From assembly GCA_035492655.1 (NCBI GenBank), contig DATJJB010000654.1, forward strand, positions 1-21,948: 21,948 nucleotides of DNA, read 5' to 3'. A program made the translations under genes and the position numbers. How positions within the stretch are numbered: position 1 is the stretch's first letter; the number at the start of each line of letters is the position of its first letter. Below, piece by piece: positions 6,277 through 13,031 of this stretch. Origin of the DNA: Kutzneria sp035492655. Lineage in GTDB: Bacteria; Actinomycetota; Actinomycetes; Mycobacteriales; Pseudonocardiaceae. The notes below the pieces were generated by a model, which did no database searches, was not told the DNA's origin, and was given only the letters and a program-made list of their open reading frames with translations.

Positions 6277-8568
6277 ATGAGAAGACTGTTAGTAGCCTTG
6301 ATCGGTGCAGTAGCCCTGACCACGGCGTCCACCCTGCCTGCCGCCGCGGCCGACGACTACACCCAGGCCGTCACGCAGACCAGCGCCAGCCAGGCCCGCA
6401 TCGACTTCACGCCGACCACGGCCTCGCTGTACGTGGACGTGCACTACACCGGCGTGCCCGGTGTCGGCCAGCAGAACGTGCGGATGACCAACAACGCCGG
6501 CACCTGGCAGTGGACCGTCAACGGCCTGTCCACCGGCACCGTGCTCGACTACTGGTTCACCTACGAGAAGAGCGGGCCGCAGTACGACACCCCGCACTTC
6601 AGCTACACCCAGGGCGGCAGCACCACGCCGACCGCCGCCGCGCCGACCTTCAGCCCGCCCGGCGGCAACTACACCACCGCCCAGACGGTGACCATCTCCA
6701 CCAGCACGGCCGGCGCGACCATTCGGTACACAGTGGACGGTTCGACGCCGACCACCGGCTCGCCGCAGTACACCGGCCCGATCTCGGTGCCGTCCAGCCG
6801 GACCGTGAACGCCATCGCCGTCGCGTCGGGCATGGCCAACTCGCCGGTGGCCAGCGCCGTCTACAGCATCGGCACCACGTCGACGAGCTGCCCGACCCAG
6901 TCGGACACGCCCAACTTCGGGCCGAACGTGCACGTGTTCGACCCGAGCATGTCCGCGGCCACCATCCAGGCCCAGCTCGACGCCGACTTCAACGCGCAGA
7001 AGGACACCCTGACCGCGCAGTTCGCCGAGCGGCGGGTGGCCGAGCTGTTCAAGCCCGGCACCTACGGCGTGAACGACAACGTCGGCTTCTACACCTCGGT
7101 CGCCGGCCTCGGCCAGAATCCTGACGACGTCACCATCAACGGGCACGTCACGGTCGACGCGTTCAACGCCTCCGACGCCGGCAACGCCACCCAGAACTTC
7201 TGGCGCTCGGCCGAGAACATGGCCGTCAACGCCACCGGCGGCGACCGCTGGGCCGTCGCGCAGGCCGCGCCGTTCCGCCGCATGGACATCCGCGGCGACC
7301 TCCAGCTGTACCCGGCCAGCTACGGCTGGGCCAGCGGCGGCTACGTGGCCGACACCAAGGTCTCCGGCCAGACCGCGTCCATCTCCCAGCAGCAGTGGTA
7401 CACCCGGGACTCGAACTTCGGCAGCTGGTCCGGCGGCGTGTGGAACATGGTGTTCTCCGGCGTGAACGGCGCGCCCGCCACCACCTTCCCGACCCCGCCG
7501 GAGACGACCCTGGCCACCACCCCGGTGTCGCGGGACGTGCCGTACCTGTACGTCGACGGCACCGGCAAGTACCGGGTGTTCCTGCCCTCCTTGCGCACCA
7601 ACGCTTCCGGCCCGAGCTGGGCCAGTGGCAGCACACCCGGCAGCTCGGTGCCGATGAGCCAGTTCTACGTGGTCAAGGCGGGCGACACCGCGTCGACCAT
7701 CAACGCGGCGCTCAGCTCCGGCTGCAACCTGTTCTTCACGCCGGGCGTCTACCACCTCAACCAGACCCTCAACGTCACCAAGGCCAACACCACGATCCTG
7801 GGCATCGGCTACCCGACCCTGGTGCCGGACAACGGGGTCAACGCCATGCAGGTGTCCGATGTGGACGGTGTGCGGCTCAAGGGCCTGCTGTTCGACGCCG
7901 GCACGACCAACTCGGCCGCGCTGCTGACGGTCGGCCAGTCCGGCTCCTCGGCCAGCCACGCCAGCAACCCGACGACCATCCAGGACGTGTTCTTCCGGAT
8001 CGGCGGTGAGATCGCCGGCAAGGCCACCGCGTCGCTGATCGTCAACAGCAGCAACACCGTCATCGACCACATCTGGGCCTGGCGGGCCGACCACGGCAAC
8101 GGCGGCACCGTCGGCTGGGGCACCAACACCGCCGACAACGGCGTGATCGTCAACGGCGACAACGTGCTGGCCACCGGGCTGTTCGTCGAGCACTACCAGA
8201 AGTACGAGGTGACCTGGAACGGCCAGGGCGGCCGGACCATCTTCTTCCAGAACGAGATGCCCTACGACGTGCCCAACCAGGCGGCGTGGATCGCGCCCAA
8301 CGGCGTGAACGGCTATGCCGCCTACAAGGTCGGCGCCAACGTCACCTCGCACGAGGCGTGGGGTCTTGGCAGCTACAACTATTTCAACGTCAACCCGGCG
8401 GTGAACGCCTACCACGCCTTCGAAGTCCCCAACAATGCCAATGTCCGGTTCCACAGCCTGCTGACGGTTTCCCTGAACTACCAGGGCACCATCACGCACG
8501 TCATCAACGACACCGGCGCGGTCACGCCCTCGGGCACCACGCCGAGCAACGTCGTCAGTTACCCGTGA
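6277..8568 (+). CDS. Secreted modular beta-helix carbohydrate-active protein with CBM56-like domain
   Basis: A 763-residue exported protein. Residues 1-25 form a signal peptide ending AAAA. Residues about 26-112 resemble CBM56, a beta-1,3-glucan-binding module (DDYTQAVTQ, YVDVHYTG, QQNVRMTNNAG, DYWFTYEKSGPQYDT). Residues about 122-198 match the chitobiase/hexosaminidase C-terminal type repeat (PTFSPPGGNY, IRYTVDGSTPT). The rest (about 205-763) is a right-handed beta-helix region of a family often auto-named coagulation factor 5/8 or adenylyl cyclase in actinomycetes; I recall such proteins but not a settled glycosidase family. Landmarks are LFFTPGVYHLNQTL, IDHIWAWRADHG and VEHYQKYEVTWNGQGGRT. 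The ATG at 6277 has CGGAGG nine bases before it; longer upstream frames cross the operator. A role in beta-glucan (fungal wall) breakdown is inferred from the binding module and the operator. Confidence 0.85.
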   Translation: MRRLLVALIGAVALTTASTLPAAAADDYTQAVTQTSASQARIDFTPTTASLYVDVHYTGVPGVGQQNVRMTNNAGTWQWTVNGLSTGTVLDYWFTYEKSGPQYDTPHFSYTQGGSTTPTAAAPTFSPPGGNYTTAQTVTISTSTAGATIRYTVDGSTPTTGSPQYTGPISVPSSRTVNAIAVASGMANSPVASAVYSIGTTSTSCPTQSDTPNFGPNVHVFDPSMSAATIQAQLDADFNAQKDTLTAQFAERRVAELFKPGTYGVNDNVGFYTSVAGLGQNPDDVTINGHVTVDAFNASDAGNATQNFWRSAENMAVNATGGDRWAVAQAAPFRRMDIRGDLQLYPASYGWASGGYVADTKVSGQTASISQQQWYTRDSNFGSWSGGVWNMVFSGVNGAPATTFPTPPETTLATTPVSRDVPYLYVDGTGKYRVFLPSLRTNASGPSWASGSTPGSSVPMSQFYVVKAGDTASTINAALSSGCNLFFTPGVYHLNQTLNVTKANTTILGIGYPTLVPDNGVNAMQVSDVDGVRLKGLLFDAGTTNSAALLTVGQSGSSASHASNPTTIQDVFFRIGGEIAGKATASLIVNSSNTVIDHIWAWRADHGNGGTVGWGTNTADNGVIVNGDNVLATGLFVEHYQKYEVTWNGQGGRTIFFQNEMPYDVPNQAAWIAPNGVNGYAAYKVGANVTSHEAWGLGSYNYFNVNPAVNAYHAFEVPNNANVRFHSLLTVSLNYQGTITHVINDTGAVTPSGTTPSNVVSYP

Positions 8569-8574
8569 CGGAGC

Positions 8575-8604
8575 GCGGCCGGCCCGTTTCGGCGGGCCGG
8601 CCGC
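8575..8604 (+). terminator. Strong hairpin after the beta-helix gene
   Basis: A perfect 12-bp GC stem (8575-8586 with 8593-8604) with loop TTTCGG starts seven bases after the stop codon. There is no T-run, as is common in high-GC actinobacteria, so it may act as an intrinsic terminator without U-tract or as an mRNA stabiliser. Confidence 0.75.
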
Positions 8605-8664
8605 GTGATCACGGTTGCGCATCTCCGGCCCCGTGACCGGTGGACGGCGTGTTGTGATCCGGCC

Positions 8665-9792
8665 ATGCGCGGGATGGTGCACGGGGCGACGGCCGGGGCG
8701 GCCGTCGCCTTCGTAACGTCATGGTTCCTGCCGTGGATGGGCGGCGCGGCGGCGTTTCCGTTGCTCGGCCACGCCTTCACCATGTGGTTCTGGTTCCTCT
8801 TCGAATCCCCCGGCCCGGGCGCCGGGCTGGAGATCGTGCTGATGGCGCTGCTCGGCATCGTGGCCATCGCCAGCGCTTGCTTCTCCGCGCACCGAACCGC
8901 GGCCGTGACCGCGCTGTTGGGCGTGCCGCTGGGCATCCATGTGATGGTGCGCGATCACCCTGGTCTGGAATCCGGGCCCGGGCCGTTGGTCGCGGCCGTC
9001 GCGCTGGCGGTGCTCGCCGTCGCGCAGGCGATCGCGTTCCGTGCCGACCTCGGGCGCGGTTGGTGGTCCACGGCCGCCGGTGCGCTGGTCGCCGTTCTGC
9101 TCGCCGTGGCAACGGGTTTCGCCGGTTCGGCGTATGCCTCGGCCCGAGATGTGGACGCCACCACCTCCACCGGGACCGGTGCGGTAACCGTTTCGGCGCA
9201 AGACGGGGCGCTCAGCGGCGTGACGGCCCGGGACAGCGCGACCGGGGCTGAACGCTGGCATTACCGGTCCCGCGGCTTGAGGTTTCCGTCGGTCAAGCTC
9301 AGCGGCGACGGCAGCACGGTGTTCGTGCGTGCGCAACGCGTGGACGAGCAGGACGCGCTGGCCTTCGATGCTGTCAGCGGCAAACTGCGCTGGCAGCGAA
9401 CGCTGTCCGTGGTCAGCAGCTGGCAGGGGCGGCCCGGGGAACACCCGTCGTTCGACTTCTTCCCGGTCGGATCGGGGCTCGTGCTGCCACTGGGCGCGGA
9501 ACAGGTCCGGTACTTCGACGCGGACGGCCGTGAGAGCACGATTCAATTGGACAAGGACTGCGGCTTCAGCGCCGCCGGCGGCGCGGGCCCGCGGTACGTG
9601 GTCGAACTGTGCGTGGGCCTGCTCCAACTGTTCACGGTCGACCCGGGCGGCAAACATCTCTGGACCACACCGGTGATCAACGTACCGAACGGCCAAGCCA
9701 TCGTGGTGACGGACAAAGGTGACACGGTTGTGGTCACCGGCGGCAACTACCGCGAGACCTTCGATGCCGCCACGGGGAAACCTCGTCTTTGA
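8665..9792 (+). CDS. Membrane protein with C-terminal PQQ-like beta-propeller segment
   Basis: Residues 1 to about 165 contain five or six hydrophobic segments (for example around FTMWFWFLF, IVLMALLGIVAIA, VAAVALAVLAVAQAIAF and AGALVAVLLAVATGFAG). The remaining 210 residues, probably outside the membrane, carry PQQ-like propeller units: TARDSATGAERWHYRS, AFDAVSGKLRWQRT and TFDAATGKPRL, each a D-x-x-(S/T)-G-x-x-x-W type strand. Only three or four blades are visible, fewer than a full propeller. The frame is open from 8605, but that start abuts the preceding hairpin; ATG 8665 is preferred although no clear ribosome site is seen (ATG 8674 is also possible). It has no obvious partner; it ends directly against the stop of the convergent WYL gene. 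Its function is unknown. Confidence 0.75.
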   Translation: MRGMVHGATAGAAVAFVTSWFLPWMGGAAAFPLLGHAFTMWFWFLFESPGPGAGLEIVLMALLGIVAIASACFSAHRTAAVTALLGVPLGIHVMVRDHPGLESGPGPLVAAVALAVLAVAQAIAFRADLGRGWWSTAAGALVAVLLAVATGFAGSAYASARDVDATTSTGTGAVTVSAQDGALSGVTARDSATGAERWHYRSRGLRFPSVKLSGDGSTVFVRAQRVDEQDALAFDAVSGKLRWQRTLSVVSSWQGRPGEHPSFDFFPVGSGLVLPLGAEQVRYFDADGRESTIQLDKDCGFSAAGGAGPRYVVELCVGLLQLFTVDPGGKHLWTTPVINVPNGQAIVVTDKGDTVVVTGGNYRETFDAATGKPRL

Positions 9793-10740
9793 TCAGTCCG
9801 CCGCGTAGCCGGCGAGCCGATTGGCCAAGGCCCGCACCAGTTCCCGCAACTCCTCGGGCTGCTCGACGACAAACGGCCGGTCGAGCGCGGCGAGCCGGGC
9901 CGGTATCCAATCCAGGTTCTGGGCCCGAATCCGCATCCGCACCCAGGAATCGGCGTCTTCCAGCGTGGCGATCGAGGGTGGGAACACCGACCGAATGTGC
10001 TCGAACGTCGCCTGGATCCGCACGGACACCTCATGCCGGTGCGGCGCCTCGGCAATTGCCGCCAGGACCCGCTGAGCGGGGTCGAATCCGGTTGGCACGT
10101 CGAAGGTTCCGGGCTGCGTGTCGACGGACGTGATCCGGTCGACCCGGAAAGTGCGCACCTCGCCGCCGGCCGAGTCGAAGCCGGTCAGGTACCAACGACC
10201 GGAATGCGCCACGATCCCGTACGGATGGACGACGCGCCGGCTGTCGCCGCCGTGGCCGGCGGTGTAGCCGAGCTCGACCGGGCGACGGTCCCGCGCCGCC
10301 TCGGCGACGGTCAGCAGCGTCGCGGCCTCGGTCGTGAGCGCCGATCGGGCCGGCGCGGTGAAGTCGGCGATCTCCAGCAGCGCGTCGAGCCGTTGGCCGA
10401 GGGCGTCGGGCAGCACCCGGCGGACTTTGGCGATCGCGCTCTCGGCGGCGGTGCTGATCATCCCAGCGCGCCGAGCCGTGACCAGACCGAGCAGGACGGC
10501 AAGGGCCTCCTCGTCGGTGAGCATCAGCGGCGGCATCCGATAACCCGGGGCCAGACGGTAGCCGCCGTGCCGGCCCCTGATCGCACGGACCGGGATGTCC
10601 AGGTCGTGCAGGTGATCGACGTAGCGACGGACCGTGCGCTCATCCACCTCGAGCCGGGCGGCCAGCTCGGCGACGGTCCTGGTGCCACCGCTCTGCAGGA
10701 TTTCCAGCAGGGCCAGTACGCGGGCGATGGGCCGGGCCAC
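9793..10740 (-). CDS. WYL-domain helix-turn-helix transcriptional regulator (YafY/DeoR-like)
   Basis: A 315-residue regulator. The N-terminal HTH (about residues 3-60: LALLEILQSGGTRTVAELAARLEVDERTVRRYVDHL, then a wing with GRHGGYRL) is followed by a linker and a WYL domain (about 140-215) with GRWYLTGFD at 181-189 and RTFRVDRI at 196-203; the C-terminal WCX-like extension ends near 310. WYL domains sense a ligand, often a nucleic acid or nucleotide. The GTG start at 10740 has AGAGGA seven bases upstream. It is divergent from a VOC protein, a frequent actinobacterial pairing in which the regulator controls the small enzyme. Its stop abuts the stop of the convergent membrane-protein gene with no gap. 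Confidence 0.92.
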   Translation of the reverse strand: MARPIARVLALLEILQSGGTRTVAELAARLEVDERTVRRYVDHLHDLDIPVRAIRGRHGGYRLAPGYRMPPLMLTDEEALAVLLGLVTARRAGMISTAAESAIAKVRRVLPDALGQRLDALLEIADFTAPARSALTTEAATLLTVAEAARDRRPVELGYTAGHGGDSRRVVHPYGIVAHSGRWYLTGFDSAGGEVRTFRVDRITSVDTQPGTFDVPTGFDPAQRVLAAIAEAPHRHEVSVRIQATFEHIRSVFPPSIATLEDADSWVRMRIRAQNLDWIPARLAALDRPFVVEQPEELRELVRALANRLAGYAAD

Positions 10741-10753
10741 GGAAAAATCCTCT

Positions 10754-10782
10754 CAATACCGGGCGGATCCTGTCCAGTATTG
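10754..10782. promoter_or_regulatory. Inverted repeat in the WYL-regulator/VOC divergent spacer
   Basis: CAATACCGG (10754-10762) and CCAGTATTG (10774-10782) form an 8-of-9 matched inverted repeat with an 11-base centre that itself contains GGATCC. It sits midway in the 81-base spacer between two divergent starts, 40 bases from the VOC start, the usual place for the operator of a WYL regulator. Confidence 0.6.
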
Positions 10783-10821
10783 CCTCTAGCGTGGCGGAAG
10801 ACCCCCTGGAAAGGACCCGTC

Positions 10822-11229
10822 ATGCAGCTTGTGTCCATTCGCGTGATCACCAACGACGTCGCCCGCCTTGCCGCCTTCTACGAGCAGGTGACCGGCCTCG
10901 AAGCCCGCCGGCCGGCCCCGCAGTTCGCCGAACTCGTCGGCCCGTCCTGCACGCTGGCCATCGGCAGCGCCGAGACGATGGCGCTGTTCAGCGCCGGCGC
11001 GGCCGTGCCGGAGTCGAACCGCACCGTGATCATCGAGTTCCTGGTCGATGACGTCGACCGGGAGTACGAGCGGCTGGCCGGCATCGCCGGCGAGATCGTG
11101 CAGAAGCCGACCACGATGCCGTGGGGCAACCGCTCCCTGCTGTTCCGCGACCCCGACGGCAACCTGGTCAACCTCTTCACCCCGGTCACCGACGAAGCCC
11201 GCCGCAGGGTCACGCCTACGGCCGTTTGA
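10822..11229 (+). CDS. VOC-family protein (glyoxalase/bleomycin-resistance fold)
   Basis: A 135-residue single-module VOC protein with the two beta-alpha-beta-beta-beta halves: VSIRVITNDVARLAAFYEQVTGLE (residues 4-27) and VIIEFLVDDVDREYERLAG, ending in the FRDPDGNLVNLFTP signature near residue 110-123. The usual metal ligands are altered: the first His position is Arg7 and the final Glu position is Asn (VNLF), so a classic metal-dependent lyase is unlikely and a ligand-binding or resistance role is possible. The start ATG has GGAAAGGA six bases upstream. The gene is divergent from the WYL regulator and its last 14 bases overlap the convergent membrane-protein gene tail to tail. Confidence 0.92.
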   Translation: MQLVSIRVITNDVARLAAFYEQVTGLEARRPAPQFAELVGPSCTLAIGSAETMALFSAGAAVPESNRTVIIEFLVDDVDREYERLAGIAGEIVQKPTTMPWGNRSLLFRDPDGNLVNLFTPVTDEARRRVTPTAV

Positions 11230-12133
11230 GCCGATCCAGCACGGTCCGCGCCTGGGACTGCGCGATCGTGGCGAGATCATCCAGCTTCGGCGGGTCCTCG
11301 CCACGCGCACGGAGAACCGCCACCTGGACCTGCACCGACACATTGCTGTCCTGCACTCTGACGTAGTAGCTCCCGCCCGGGGACGGGACCGTGTCGGCGA
11401 TCCCGAGCCAGTAGTTGCGGGCGCCGAGCCCGGGGATCGTGCCGGTGCTCCACCCCGGCTGCACGTTGCTGTTCCATCGGTCGTATCCGGGTGGCTCGCC
11501 GGCGGAGGTGAACTCGGCGCTGACGCCGATGCCGGCCTGGTCGGTCGTGACGCCGTCGGTCGGGGATGTGCTGGTGTAGTTCAGATTGCACGTCAGAGCG
11601 CCGCCGTAACCGCCATCGGGCCGGTTTTCTCGGTGTACCGGCGTGACCGGCTTGGTGGACCACTTGGTCAACGGTGTGGGGTCGAGCAGATCGCAGGCGT
11701 TGGTAATCGCCGCCATCGAGTACTTGCCCGGTGGCGCGGAGGACTGCGGGGCGCTGGTCGTGGTCGAAACCTGGCTCGGTGCGGCCGGCATCGACGTGGG
11801 CACGGCCTGGGTGGACGAGCCGCCGGTCACGAGGAACCCGACCGCCACTCCGACGGCGAGCACCGTGACCAGCCCGATCGCGGCGACCACTATCGGCCCG
11901 GCCTTGGCCCGGCCGGGCGGGGCTGCTGGCGGCGGATAGCCGGACTGGGGACCATAGCCCGGTGCGTACCCATATGTGGGCGCGCCGAAGTTGGGCGTGG
12001 TCGGGGCGGGACCGGGCGGCGGCGGAGCTGGGTCTGAGGTGGCCCCGACCGAGCCGGGCCGATCCGCCGGGGTCGGGTTCGGTGGCCCGGCGGCGGGATC
12101 GGGCTGGTCGGCTTCACCCGGGAAACCAGTCAT
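11216..12133 (-). CDS. Membrane-anchored protein with DUF3558-like exported domain (paralogue 1)
   Basis: The 305-residue protein has a Pro/Gly/Tyr-rich cytosolic N-terminus (1-74), one membrane helix (about 80-103, IVVAAIGLVTVLAVGVAVGFLV), a Ser/Thr/Pro linker and an exported domain starting NACDLLDPTPLTKWS (about 133-147). The CDLL-P-L start, a second cysteine (LTCNLNY), and the ending LDDLATIAQSQARTVLDRL recall the DUF3558 group of actinobacterial envelope proteins, whose function is unknown. It starts 15 bases after its paralogue, probably in one transcript, and overlaps the VOC gene by 14 bases at the 3' end. The family call is tentative; topology and paralogy are clear. Confidence 0.75.
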   Translation of the reverse strand: MTGFPGEADQPDPAAGPPNPTPADRPGSVGATSDPAPPPPGPAPTTPNFGAPTYGYAPGYGPQSGYPPPAAPPGRAKAGPIVVAAIGLVTVLAVGVAVGFLVTGGSSTQAVPTSMPAAPSQVSTTTSAPQSSAPPGKYSMAAITNACDLLDPTPLTKWSTKPVTPVHRENRPDGGYGGALTCNLNYTSTSPTDGVTTDQAGIGVSAEFTSAGEPPGYDRWNSNVQPGWSTGTIPGLGARNYWLGIADTVPSPGGSYYVRVQDSNVSVQVQVAVLRARGEDPPKLDDLATIAQSQARTVLDRLKRP

Positions 12134-12148
12134 CGGTGCCCCATCCCC

Positions 12149-12928
12149 CTACTTCTGCCTCAGCCCGTTCAGCGCCTTGCTTGCCTCAGCCTTGGCGATC
12201 GACTCCAGTTCTTCGCGCTGCACCTGGGAATCGTCCTTGTCCCGGCTGACGTCGAGCCGCACGCGCACCGAGACGTTGCCGTCCAGCACGGCCAGCAGGT
12301 ACCGCGTGTCGGTGACCAGGTCTCCGAAAACCTCGGTGTGCCAGTAGGCCTTGGTCCCGATTCCGGTGACCGGGCCGGATGCCTTGCCGACGCCGGTCTT
12401 GGCCGCGTCACCGCGTTGCCAGTTGTCGTAGGCAGCCGGGGCGCTGCCGTTGGTGAACGCGACGTCGACGATGATTTCGGCCGTGTTCACGGCGTCGCCG
12501 CTGAAGTAGATCCGGCAACTCAGGCTGCCGGCGTCGGTGGCATTCGGGCGGACCTCGCTGTGCTCGGGCGGGTCCGCGGGGGTGGGCGACCACTTCGTCA
12601 GCGGAGCGGGATCGACGAGATCGCAGGCGTTGGTGACCGCGTTCATCGAGTAGACCGGGGCCGCGGCCGGTGTGGCCGGTTTCGGCTGGCCGGCGGACCG
12701 TCCGAGAACGACACCGATGGCCACCCCAACGCCCAGCACGATCACCGCCACGACGACGCCGGCCACGATCCAGGCCGTCCGGCGCGGCTTGGGCGGTGGC
12801 GGCGGATAACCGTAGCCGGGCTGGGGATACGGAGGCTGGGGCGGCGGAGCGTTTCCCGCTGTCGCGAAGGAATCCGGGGCGGGCCCGCTCGAAGCCCACT
12901 GATCACGCCCGTGGTCGGGTTCGGTCAT
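12149..12928 (-). CDS. Membrane-anchored protein with DUF3558-like exported domain (paralogue 2)
   Basis: The 259-residue protein repeats the design of its downstream neighbour: Pro-rich cytosolic N-terminus with PQPGYGYPPPPP (1-50), a PRR positive stop, one membrane helix (about 52-75), a short linker, then NACDLVDPAPLTKWS and a domain ending in a charged helix (EELESIAKAEASKALNGL). The two domains align throughout, including both cysteines and the G(I/L)G-(A/T)-(R/K)-xYW block. A GGAGGAGGG ribosome site lies upstream of the ATG at 12928. Neither paralogue has a lipobox. The Pro-rich cytosolic tail could bind a partner, but nothing nearby names it. Confidence 0.75.
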   Translation of the reverse strand: MTEPDHGRDQWASSGPAPDSFATAGNAPPPQPPYPQPGYGYPPPPPKPRRTAWIVAGVVVAVIVLGVGVAIGVVLGRSAGQPKPATPAAAPVYSMNAVTNACDLVDPAPLTKWSPTPADPPEHSEVRPNATDAGSLSCRIYFSGDAVNTAEIIVDVAFTNGSAPAAYDNWQRGDAAKTGVGKASGPVTGIGTKAYWHTEVFGDLVTDTRYLLAVLDGNVSVRVRLDVSRDKDDSQVQREELESIAKAEASKALNGLRQK

Positions 12929-13031
12929 CCCCCGCAGCCCTCCTCCCGGTCACGGCGGCGAGTCGAGCGTAGTAGATCGGGTACGCCTTGCGGTCGGCCC
13001 ACCGATCACCGCGGTTCGCGGCCGCTTTCGG

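Noticed and set aside
8605..8664. Earlier GTG start of the PQQ-like membrane protein
   Set aside because: It directly follows the terminator-like hairpin and adds a polar Cys-containing stretch with no ribosome site.
6289..8682. 797-codon open frame antisense to the beta-helix gene
   Set aside because: Low-complexity Gly/Arg/Val product with no motif; it crosses the hairpin at 8575-8604 and opposes a gene with signal peptide and domains.
13009..13021. CCGCG/CGCGG hairpin after dnaE2
   Set aside because: Only five base pairs with a three-base loop; too weak to call a terminator.
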